A stretch of DNA of 17,307 nt, taken from NCBI GenBank assembly GCA_028565635.1, contig JAOXYB010021192.1, positions 1 through 17,307 on the forward strand. The letters run 5' to 3'. The DNA comes from Phoronis ovalis. Taxonomy: Eukaryota > Phoronida > Phoronidae. Within the stretch, counting starts at the first letter, position 1. Each line of letters opens with the position of its first letter. The notes beneath the pieces were generated by a model. That model ran no database searches and had not been told where the DNA came from. It was given only the letters and a program-made list of their open reading frames with translations. Below, one piece after another: positions 1 through 7,160 of this stretch. The translations under genes were made by a program, and so were the position numbers.

Positions 1-480
1 AATGATTACCTTCATTTAATTATAATATGTTGAAGTACTGCCGATATATCGCCACCTGGGCTTTAAAGGGTTAAAGAAAAATAATAATAATTAAGAAACA
101 AGCATTTTGAGGGAAAACATTCAGTTAGTAAATTTCTAATCATCATATATATTACCCTTATCTCATCTATATTAAATCATAAAATTTTTCTCTGATCTGC
201 AAAATGTATTTATAACTAGAGTCACATGACAGCATAAGCTATAAGAATACCGTTTATTTCTTACTTCGGGGAAACTGCATCCCCTATCTTAGAGAAGCTG
301 GGACTGAGAGCTGATTACAGTAGTTTTAGTGTTGGAAGCTGAGCTTAATTCCTTGGTCTTGATTTTTATTAGAAAATAAATTTTTGCTCGCTCCGTATTT
401 TTTAATTTGTTATTTCTACATTATTTCCCATTTTTATAACATTTGAGATTTGTTTTTAAAAAGTAACAGCACATGTTATG

Positions 481-496
481 TTATGTTATAACATAA
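481..496. repeat. 16-bp perfect palindrome
   Basis: TTATGTTATAACATAA equals its own reverse complement and is preceded by another copy of the TGTTA unit. It could be a binding site for a dimeric factor or simply a product of AT-rich slippage. No function is assigned. Confidence 0.5.
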
Positions 497-800
497 TGTT
501 TCAACCATCTGTAAGATATATTTGAGTTTATTTTAGACTCGTGAATTTTGATTTAATATGTTGGACAAATCACCGAATTATTTATAATGGTTATATAAAA
601 TTTCACACATCAGATCACTTTAATCACACCCGTATCACCGAAATTGATTAAGCTTTATTATCTTACCGTTGCTAATACTGTTAAAGAGTATACACTCATT
701 AAAATAACATATTATAGCCAGTACATTCAGAAGTTAATCCATGCGGGGTAAAGCAAAACAAGGAACAAAGAAACCACTCCAAACTGCTCATAGCCAAGAA

Positions 801-826
801 AAACGGTCAGGAACCCTTGACCGTTT
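801..826. repeat. Short hairpin, 9-bp stem and 8-nt loop
   Basis: AAACGGTCA at 801-809 is the exact reverse complement of TGACCGTTT at 818-826. The loop is GGAACCCT. The stem is unusually GC-containing for this neighbourhood. It is not near a gene end, so a terminator or UTR role is not supported. Confidence 0.45.
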
Positions 827-1143
827 CCAAGAAACCTGATTTTCATCGGGTCTTCATGGAATGTTTTCTCCCAGAAATGTTATGACCGTGTTCTAGAAAA
901 CGGTGGAAATCCCTTTGTATCCGCGCCTGGGTATAATGTTCAATTTTATATCATATGGCGAGACATGAAGAAAATACACTATTTACTAGTATGAACATAA
1001 AGCTAAAATCAAGTGCATTATAACTCAAGAAATAATCCCTGTAGCCAACCAGAGAAAAAAGAAGAGACAAAATGTTAATTTATACACTTTCAGGACTGAT
1101 TTAGTTTAAAAGTAAAAATCTAATCAGCCATTTCTTAGACATC

Positions 1144-1188
1144 TTGTCACAAATACTCTTAAATCATCTGAAAAGATTTTTGTGACAA
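1144..1188. repeat. Inverted repeat, 10-bp arms and 25-nt loop
   Basis: TTGTCACAAA at 1144-1153 is the exact reverse complement of TTTGTGACAA at 1179-1188. It could be the termini of a very small or decayed foldback element. No flanking duplication was seen. Confidence 0.4.
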
Positions 1189-1498
1189 ATTTTAAATCAG
1201 CACAATCCTACGATGTTGCCTTGTTGGAATCCATTATGAAAAAATTGTTATTAGGCAAATATTGATTATTAGTAAAATCAGGCTGGGCAATATTTTTGCA
1301 AGAACAATTTACTACATGATGATTTGACAACATCTGTGTCATGTATAATTTTATTGTGGCTGATATCGCTTTTGAACATTACACCTTGTACAAGCAGGGT
1401 TAGAAACAAAGCAGAGAATTCTTTCTCATTGAATGTATTGTCTACATGCAGGGAAAACTACAAACCAATGAAACAACTATATTGCATTTAATATTAAA

Positions 1499-1507
1499 TC
1501 TTACCTG
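1499..1507 (-). promoter_or_regulatory. Candidate 5' splice donor just after the pseudogene stop codon
   Basis: On the minus strand the sequence reads CAG|GTAAGAT, a near-perfect metazoan 5' splice site. It starts 15 nt after the TAG stop of the decayed receptor. The paralogue at 4981 has the same CAG/GTAAGAT context 13 nt after its stop, and the flanking TTTAA also matches. This conservation between duplicates supports a real intron in the 3' untranslated region, but no transcript data are available. Confidence 0.5.
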
Positions 1508-1519
1508 CTATATTATTTA

Positions 1520-2119
1520 CTAATGTTTCTTGCACAATCTTTTCAGGTCCTCAAGAAAATTCTTATTAATTATGGAGTAAATTATAGGATTACAAAGAGA
1601 ATTAGTGTCCATTAGACAGATGGCTATCTCAACGAATGCCTGACTCTTGCGAAAGAAAGTAAATGCAACAAACCAAGGAAGCATGCACAATGCAAAGGCC
1701 ACTAGCAGCAACAACATTGTGTACGTCATTTTCAGCTGATCAACACTCATTCCTTCAGAGTTTTGATCTGCAGTGGTTGCAACACGTCGTTTAATATAAT
1801 GAATACAAAAACTAATAGCAGAATACAGAATAAAACATATAGGTAAAGGCATGAAATCTTTAAATATAGAAAGTATCAGTAACATTGAAGGATGAGAATG
1901 GTTTGCACCATGACATCTTTTTGTAGGGTCATATCAAACATGTGCAGAAATACCAACTCCCAATAACAGGATTTGTAGAATGACCCAGCTAAGCATCAAA
2001 ATCAAAATCGCTTTTCTCTGAGTCATAAAACTTTTATATTTCATTGGAAAGAAAACAGCAATAAAACGATCGATACAGATGATAACAAATGTTCCTGCAG
2101 ACGCAGTAGGTGGGATCAA
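1520..2119 (-). pseudogene. Decayed class A GPCR, 5'-truncated with in-frame TGA
   Basis: This is a broken tandem copy of the receptor at 4981-5961. The surviving part runs from the middle of TM3 to the C-tail and aligns with residues of about 128-326 of that paralogue. It keeps the PTASAGT signature of TM3, an IDRF motif with the FFPMKYK loop, the TM4 tryptophan, an ECL2 cysteine, TM5 PLPICF, TM6 CMLPW and an intact TM7 NPIIY. Reading continues in one frame across the break: a TGA at 1934-1936 replaces the CGA (Arg188) codon of the paralogue, and the 16 codons after it still match. Similarity ends abruptly at about 2119, and TM1, TM2 and the start codon are missing; no upstream exon was found. 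A TTG at 2119 is the first codon of the open stretch, not a genuine start. Nonsense plus 5' truncation make it a pseudogene. Residual transcription of the fragment cannot be excluded. Confidence 0.85.
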
Positions 2120-3250
2120 TCAGTGGAAGATTCAATCTTTCATCATCCAACTATTTTCTAAATTGATAAATAATATAATTATTATATAAGGATAGTATTA
2201 TTCCATATCCTAAAACCAGAAGATAGGCCAAAACAAGTAAGTACACAACATAATTTTTAAACAAATGTCTTTTCTGTGAAATTGTGTCTCTTTTGCTAAA
2301 TAGAACAGGTGACCTCCAAGACTACTATTTTTGGTTAAAAGGTAAACTTTAAATGATTGCGGTATAAAATTTTTAAAAAAAACTATCAAAATCCTTTCTA
2401 AAATTGCAAGTTTGCGCACATAATATGCCTTACATTTTACGCGTTCCTTGATAAAAATGTACATTTTCAAAACTGCATATAAAACATCATTCAGCAAAAA
2501 TTAAGATATATTATAAAATTTAATTATTCTTTCAAATGTGACATTATTAGAGAAACATAATAAACCTGTATAAGCCCGTTTAATTTATAAACATTCGAAT
2601 TGTTAATTATTATTATTTTTGCTATCAGTCTATACAGTCTTATTAGACAAGTAAGGTTAGAATGTTTTGATGTATTACAACTGCCCGTCTCTTGAATAAC
2701 CTAAACAGCTGGGACTGGTTGAAAACAAAAAGCCTGATGGTCAAGTTAAATTAATTAACCAAAAATCATGAACTACAACACCCAACAAGAAAAAGAAAAA
2801 TCTTGAAAGATCTTCTTGTAAGTTGCTGCTGAAACATTAAGACCCCTGATCAGCATCTCTGTTAGCTGCTTGTTAAATTTTGCTACTTTAGGCCAACTTT
2901 AGTTAATTAGTTCTCTGATGTTCAAACTGGATGATTTTTTTTTTTAATGCAAGTGGAAAGTAAACTACATGTACCAATTAACTAGATAGCTTTTTTGCAA
3001 AGGCAGGGTTACTTCTATTGGTTTTCAGTGTTAGGATTACATGACCTCTAAATGACCTTTCAACATCCTTTAATGTCTCAGCAAATATTAGAAATTGCTT
3101 TAGGACTTTTTAACCTCAAAATGACCCTCTTTGACCTCTTGAAGACCTCTAAATGCATAAAAGCTGCTTTCCAAAACATTTATGCCATTTTGAGATTTTG
3201 ACCTTTACATGTAGATGATCTTTCAACCTCAAGGTCAACTCTCCAGACTC
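2120..3250. other. Spacer upstream of pseudogene; no gene seen
   Basis: This is where the missing 5' half of the decayed receptor should lie, but no TM1-TM2-like codons are seen in any frame. A minus-strand open stretch at 2210-2497 encodes a lysine- and aromatic-rich sequence without receptor motifs and is treated as a chance ORF. The last 200 bases hold a cluster of TGACCT-type half-sites, listed separately. The rest is AT-rich and unremarkable. Confidence 0.5.
3042..3237. repeat. Cluster of TGACCT/AGGTCA half-sites (nuclear-receptor-like)
   Basis: TGACCT or TGACCC occurs at 3042, 3053, 3122, 3132 and 3199, and the opposite-strand AGGTCA at 3232. The first two are separated by 5 nt, so the minus strand contains AGGTCA-N5-AGGTCA, a DR5 arrangement. 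The pair at 3122/3132 is a DR4-like arrangement with one mismatch. DR4 and DR5 are known binding arrangements for RXR-type heterodimers. The surrounding sequence is itself loosely repetitive (GACCTCTAAA, TTTCAACCTC), so a degenerate simple repeat is an equally good explanation. Confidence 0.4.
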
Positions 3251-3253
3251 TAA

Positions 3254-4466
3254 AGCCTTGTTCGCACAGACCATCGCAATGAAAATATTAGCCAGAAAAA
3301 AAATCTTGCAAACTTTAATCGCGATTATGATCGTCCGCACTATAACATTTAATTGCGATTGAACATTCTTCCCAGGCTAGTAGATTGGACTATATGTTGT
3401 ACGCGCATGCGCAATACCTTTTTCAAAGATCAACTCCATGTGCAAAATGGACAACTTGTCATCGTATTTATGCGCCTCGTTAAGTATGATTTTTTTTTGT
3501 AAACATGCTTGCCTTGAGTAGGATTGTCTACCATTCCTTGTAAACTTTCATTGCCCCAAATAGCGATCGGCACTCTGGCTACCATTAAAAAATTGTTTCT
3601 TTGCTGTTGCAGACCCACCCGTAGAGGAGAGGATCGATAGGTAGGAAATTTTTTTTTTTCAGTTGAGAAGAATTTTAAGCATAATGGACCAATTAACATT
3701 AAAGACAAAGGTGGACTGTCAGAATATATGAATACATAAAGTTTATGTTTATTAGCAAAGGCTAAACAGAATACAAAACAAAGACTCCTGTTTTTTTGGC
3801 GACGGTTATAGACCAGCAGCACCCACCATGATAAATTAAATCTCACAGCTTCTGGTCAGGCATAAACATGTTTAAGTCATGATATTTTATTTTAGATCTA
3901 GTCAGACAAATTAATGCAGTTCAAAATAAAAGGAATATTATTTAAAATTTATTGATTTAAAACTCTTTACTTCTATCACATAAGTGTTCCGAGGGTTTAT
4001 TTCAAGCATATCGCATGTTGATGGTTCACATGTTTTTTCGCGGCTAATCAGTAGCCTAGCCAACTTTCGCACTGTGATTGGCTGTAAGTGATAATTCATT
4101 GATCAGCTGTTTTAACTAGATTTTTGGGGCGGTACCGTTTTCATGGGTCGGCCGGCAACAGCAAACAAACAATTTTTTAAGGGTGCCCTGCTTAGTCCAC
4201 CTCATATTTATCCCAGAAGAGGCAGTTAGCAAAGCAGCACTGAGCATGCTATATTTCAAGAAAAATCGTCCAAGATAAATCGTCCATCGTTCACACGGCA
4301 TAAATAATCGCAATGTTTAGTTTCAATCTACCTCCTTTTGGTGGATTAAAAATGAGAGATTTATCTTTCACGATTAATCTAGCTAGCATTCGCACGACGT
4401 AAAAAATGGTGGATTAATCTTGCAAGTGAGTTTAATTGCGATTATTTTTCATATGCGAACAAGGCT
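3254..4466. mobile_element. Non-autonomous PIF/Harbinger-like DNA transposon
   Basis: The ends are perfect 13-bp terminal inverted repeats: AGCCTTGTTCGCA at 3254-3266 and its reverse complement at 4454-4466. Both are flanked directly by TAA (3251-3253 and 4467-4469). A 3-bp TWA target duplication is characteristic of the PIF/Harbinger superfamily. Subterminal ATCGCAAT / AATYGCGATT motifs recur near both ends (3273, 3317, 3351, 4307, 4434), as expected of transposase-binding sites. The 1.2-kb interior has two short minus-strand open stretches (3430-3846 and 4116-4313) without a recognisable transposase or Myb/MADF domain, so mobility would depend on a transposase in trans. The interior is more GC-rich in places than its flanks. 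Confidence 0.7.
3402..3413. promoter_or_regulatory. NRF1-type palindromic site inside the transposon
   Basis: CGCGCATGCGCA fits the conserved animal NRF1 consensus (YGCGCAYGCGCR), with the core palindrome GCGCATGCGC. Two CpGs in so AT-rich a region are notable. It lies about 150 bp inside the left end of the Harbinger-like element, so it may be the element's own promoter. Binding is not shown by sequence alone. Confidence 0.4.
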
Positions 4467-4469
4467 TAA

Positions 4470-4960
4470 CTGTCATATGTCAAATTACAAGACTTTCATC
4501 ATGTTTCCCCATAAAATTAATTGAAAAGATGCTTAAAATAAATTTCACCTTTTAATACTTAAATGTTCCAAAAGGCCATCAAAACAACCTTTTCATAACC
4601 TAATACCATAGTTAACTTAATACCTAACTGGTAGAAAAAGAAGAAAGAAATCGTACAAAACCAATAGGCTTGCTCCCTTATAGGAGCAACCGTAATTATC
4701 TAGATTAGCTTTTAGAAAAACAGTTTGTCAAATATGGTTAAACTTACGCAATAATATATCAGTGGCAACTTGCAGCTGTTATTTAAAACAACTATTTTCC
4801 TTATCTTATTCATTTGCAAAATCAAAATTTGATGCTTGAAACTATATTGAATTTTTACATATTTCATTTCATGTGGGGAAAAAATCAAAGAGAAAATCTA
4901 AAGCAAGAAATTTCTAATAAAGACTTCATACATGTATATACGTGCCTTATTATATTTTAA
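4470..4960. other. Spacer between transposon and receptor gene; nothing recognised
   Basis: AT-rich sequence downstream of the 4981-5961 receptor in minus-strand sense. If the donor after that gene is used, this is intron sequence. No second receptor fragment, RNA gene or repeat was recognised. Confidence 0.4.
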
Positions 4961-4970
4961 ATCTTACCTG
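4961..4970 (-). promoter_or_regulatory. Candidate 5' splice donor 13 nt after the receptor stop codon
   Basis: The minus strand reads CAG|GTAAGAT, with the exon ending at 4968, only 13 nt beyond the TAG at 4981-4983. The match to the metazoan donor consensus is near-perfect and the site is shared with the pseudogene copy. A stop codon this close to an exon junction would normally not trigger nonsense-mediated decay in animals. Confidence 0.55.
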
Positions 4971-4980
4971 AAGTAATTTG

Positions 4981-5961
4981 CTAATGATTCCTGCACAAGA
5001 TTTTTTTTAGGTTCTCACGAAACTTGCTATTAATTATAGTGCAGATTATTGGATTACAAAGAGAATTAGTCTCCATGAGGCATATAGCAACTTCAACAAA
5101 TCCTCGATTCGTGTTAAAGAAATTAAATGAAACTGACCATGGGAGCATGCATAATGCAAAGACAACTAGCAACAATAGCATTGTATATGTCATTTTCAGC
5201 TCAACAGCACTTATTCCCTCAGTATTTTGATTTCCAATGTGTGAAACACGTCGTTTAGTATAACGAATACGAAAACTGATAGCAGAATACAAAATAAAAC
5301 ATATTGGCAAAGGCATGAAATCTTTGAATGCTGAAAGCATAGCTAACATCGAAGGCAAAGAATGATTTATCGCATGACATATTTTAGTAGGGTCATATCG
5401 ATTATGTGCAGAAATGCTAACACCCAATAATGGGATTTGTAAAATGGTCCAACTAAGCATCACTGTCAAAATCGCATTCCTCTGTGTCATTAAAGGTTTA
5501 TGTTTCATTGGAAAAAATGCAGCAATAAACCGATCGATACTAATAATAACGAATGTTCCAGCAGATGCAGTTGGAGGAAATAGTAAAGCATACAGCATAA
5601 ATGCACACAGAATGGCGTTTTGATGATACCATGGTAGTGGGTCATTTCCATTCATAAAAACAGGCACAAAGTTCTTAAAAATATCAACTGGTAGTGTTAT
5701 TAAACCAGTCAGCAGATCAGTAATGGCCAACGCCACAATAAATGCACGGTGTGATGCCTTCTTAAAGGGGTTTCCCTTTATAACAGTTAGCAGTAAAAGA
5801 GTATTTGATAGGATGATGATAATACTCAGAACTACTTTAACAGTTATGAGAATAGCCGCTTCTGTTTGGCTGAAGTTTTGGATAACCTTCCAATGCAGTA
5901 TATCTGAATAATTTTTAAGGTTTGATTCATTCACAGGTACTACTTTTGTTGTTGTTTCCAT
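4981..5961 (-). CDS. Orphan class A GPCR, 326 aa, with NPIIC in TM7
   Basis: Complete rhodopsin-family receptor on one open frame from an ATG (5959-5961) to TAG. It would sit in the plasma membrane and signal through a G protein; the ligand is unknown. N-terminus: three N-glycosylation sequons (N11, N17, N29), no obvious cleavable signal. Landmarks: TM1 N53; TM2 LAITD with D82; C119 at the start of TM3, pairing with ECL2 C195; TM3 signature PTASAGT (130-136); IDRF with R144 as the DRY equivalent; TM4 W171; TM5 PLP (217-219); TM6 CMLPW (271-275), so the toggle tryptophan is Met272; TM7 NPIIC (303-307), so the NPxxY tyrosine is Cys307. A short basic C-tail has one cysteine (C323), a possible palmitoylation site. 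The pseudogene at 1520 is its closest relative and keeps NPIIY. Length is normal for the class. Cnidarian-type orphan family membership is inferred. Confidence 0.93.
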   Translation of the reverse strand: METTTKVVPVNESNLKNYSDILHWKVIQNFSQTEAAILITVKVVLSIIIILSNTLLLLTVIKGNPFKKASHRAFIVALAITDLLTGLITLPVDIFKNFVPVFMNGNDPLPWYHQNAILCAFMLYALLFPPTASAGTFVIISIDRFIAAFFPMKHKPLMTQRNAILTVMLSWTILQIPLLGVSISAHNRYDPTKICHAINHSLPSMLAMLSAFKDFMPLPICFILYSAISFRIRYTKRRVSHIGNQNTEGISAVELKMTYTMLLLLVVFALCMLPWSVSFNFFNTNRGFVEVAICLMETNSLCNPIICTIINSKFRENLKKILCRNH

Positions 5962-6014
5962 CGCTTGGTATATCTGTTACTTGATTCGATTCGTCCATAT
6001 ATAACAAAGTCCAT
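5940..6014 (-). other. Possible upstream ORF overlapping the receptor start codon
   Basis: The nearest upstream ATG (6012-6014, context ACAAATGG) opens a 24-codon frame that ends at TAG (5940-5942), about 20 nt beyond the receptor ATG and in a different frame. If the mRNA starts upstream of 6014, this overlapping uORF would reduce initiation at the receptor ATG. If transcription starts further downstream, it is irrelevant. Confidence 0.3.
5997..6004 (-). promoter_or_regulatory. TATA-like element upstream of the receptor ATG
   Basis: TTATATAT on the minus strand lies 36-43 nt upstream of the ATG at 5961. A start site at the usual TATA distance would leave a very short leader and exclude the uORF. 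In an AT-rich genome such strings are common. The alternative, a spliced leader ending at the AG-CAG element at 6035-6050, is mutually exclusive with this one. Confidence 0.2.
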
Positions 6015-6034
6015 TTGTCTGAAATTTTGAATTA

Positions 6035-6050
6035 GCTGCTGAAATTAATG
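6035..6050 (-). promoter_or_regulatory. Candidate 3' splice acceptor or shared upstream element
   Basis: The minus strand reads CATTAATTTCAGCAGCT, a T-rich tract ending in tandem AGs (NAGNAG type), about 75 nt upstream of the receptor ATG. The receptor at 10268 has TAATTTAGCAGCTG about 25 nt upstream of its ATG, and the one at 14462 has CTTAGGCAGCTG about 53 nt upstream. A shared element in front of otherwise divergent leaders suggests function: a 5'-UTR intron acceptor or an E-box-like site. Confidence 0.3.
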
Positions 6051-6309
6051 AAATGTCTCATTATTTAAAATACTTGATGTATTCAGTACAGGTGCCATTT
6101 TTCTAGTTACTTCACTGGTAGTGAAGCGAGCCTAATGCTTTGATGAATTCTAGAACAGCTGGCAGTCCCCTTGTTGTATTCTCTGCTAGACAACTGCTTA
6201 TGAAGCTGAAGATTATCCGAAAGCAGACTTGATCTTTTTAAACTGCATGTATGAACTTGAATAAAATTGGATACTAGAAGATTGTTGAAAATACTAAATC
6301 CCCAGCAAT
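6051..6309. other. Upstream region of the 4981 receptor; one small hairpin
   Basis: Non-coding. CTTCACTGGTAGTGAAG near 6110-6126 is a 7-bp stem with a 3-nt loop. No other structure was recognised. Confidence 0.35.
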
Positions 6310-6407
6310 GACAAGGTCAATACAATCTCTTAAACAAAGTACATTCTAAAATGGTGAAGACAAAATTAATACAATCTCTTAAACAAAGTACATTCTAAAA
6401 TGGTGAA
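6310..6407. repeat. 49-bp tandem duplication, two copies
   Basis: Copies at 6310-6358 and 6359-6407 begin GACAAGGTCAAT and GACAAAATTAAT. After the first dozen bases they are identical, with three differences in all. The near identity indicates a recent local duplication. No coding content. Confidence 0.85.
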
Positions 6408-6677
6408 GATCTATCAAACAGTTAAACGTCATTCCCTCTAGGAAAACTCAGCTGGTAAAAGCTAATGACATACACTTTTCATGGAAATTCACAGCACCTG
6501 TCAATTGGGATTACTCACTAGATTAATTTATAAAAGAAACTACCTTTAATTTTAATTTCATCATAAAGCATCAAAACATTTTTCATCCAAGAAAAAAATT
6601 CTCATCTCAGTTTACTTTTTGATTACCAAGGGGATTTGATTTTATAATGTAGGAATTGTATTTTCTACTTCTACATC

Positions 6678-6737
6678 TTTATTTTCTAATATAAGCAGTT
6701 TATTTCCTAATACAAGAATTTATTTTTAATACAGGAA
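6678..6737. repeat. Degenerate ~20-bp tandem repeat, three copies
   Basis: The units are TTTATTTTCTAATATAAG, TTTATTTCCTAATACAAG and a shorter TTTATTTTTAATACAGG, spaced about 20-21 bp apart. This is consistent with an old minisatellite. It is non-coding. Confidence 0.55.
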
Positions 6738-6846
6738 TCATTCTATTATCTAACAATTTTGATAGTTCATAAGTTCAAGAGTTTACAACAAATCACAAAA
6801 ATGAGTTAAAGTACAAAACATAAGCGTTACCTAAGGAGTAAAAATA

Positions 6847-7160
6847 CTGCTATCATAACTTGTATTTTATTTTCAGTAGTAGCATTTAACTTTAATAAAC
6901 TACAAAATCCACAGAAGATTTTCACAAAATTAATGCATATAAAGTAAAGTATAGATTGAAAGTAATTGCTATGCAAAATGTGACTTTCACAGTTAATGCT
7001 GCTATCATAATTTATTTTACGATATTTTATTTTTAATAGTAGCATTTAACTTTGATGAACTAAAAAATTCACAAAAGACAGTCACAAAATTAATGCATAT
7101 AAGGTAAAGTATAGATTGAAAGTAATTGCTATGCAAAACGTGACTTTCACAATTAATGCT
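6847..7160. repeat. ~152-160-bp tandem duplication, two copies
   Basis: Copy 1 (about 6847-6998) and copy 2 (about 6999-7160) both run from CTGCTATCATAA through TAGCATTTAAC, ACAAAATTAATGCATATAA and GTAAAGTATAGATTGAAAG to GTGACTTTCACA and TTAATGCTG. Period is about 152 at the left edge and 160 inside, so copy 2 has gained about 8 bp. The copies differ by scattered substitutions, so this duplication is older than the 49-bp one. The minus-strand open stretch 6827-7045 falls across it and is not a gene. The unit may be a satellite monomer or transposon fragment. Confidence 0.8.

Larger units (their letters stand above)
1..1519. other. Spacer with no recognisable gene; small hairpins only
   Basis: This AT-rich stretch lies downstream (minus-strand sense) of the receptor pseudogene. 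I see no long open frame and no receptor-like codon pattern on either strand. It contains three short perfect inverted repeats, listed separately, and low-complexity A/T runs such as the AAT repeat near 80-92. If the splice donor just after the pseudogene is functional, the spacer may hold intron or 3' untranslated exon sequence of the last array member, but no acceptor or polyadenylation site could be assigned with confidence. Confidence 0.5.

Noticed and set aside
2210-2497. 95-codon minus-strand frame just upstream of the pseudogene as its missing 5' exon
   Set aside because: It has no TM1 Asn, no LAxxD motif and no similarity to the paralogues.
3430-3846. 138-codon minus-strand frame inside the transposon as a Harbinger transposase or Myb-like protein
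   Set aside because: A WWV...NRRQKNR stretch is faintly suggestive, but no DDE residues or recognisable domain order can be seen; probably junk within a non-autonomous element.
4116-4313. 65-codon minus-strand frame inside the transposon
   Set aside because: No family resemblance; overlaps subterminal repeats of the element.
5024-5911. Plus-strand open stretches at 5024-5230, 5414-5623 and 5723-5911
   Set aside because: They are antisense shadows of the minus-strand receptor gene and have no domains of their own.
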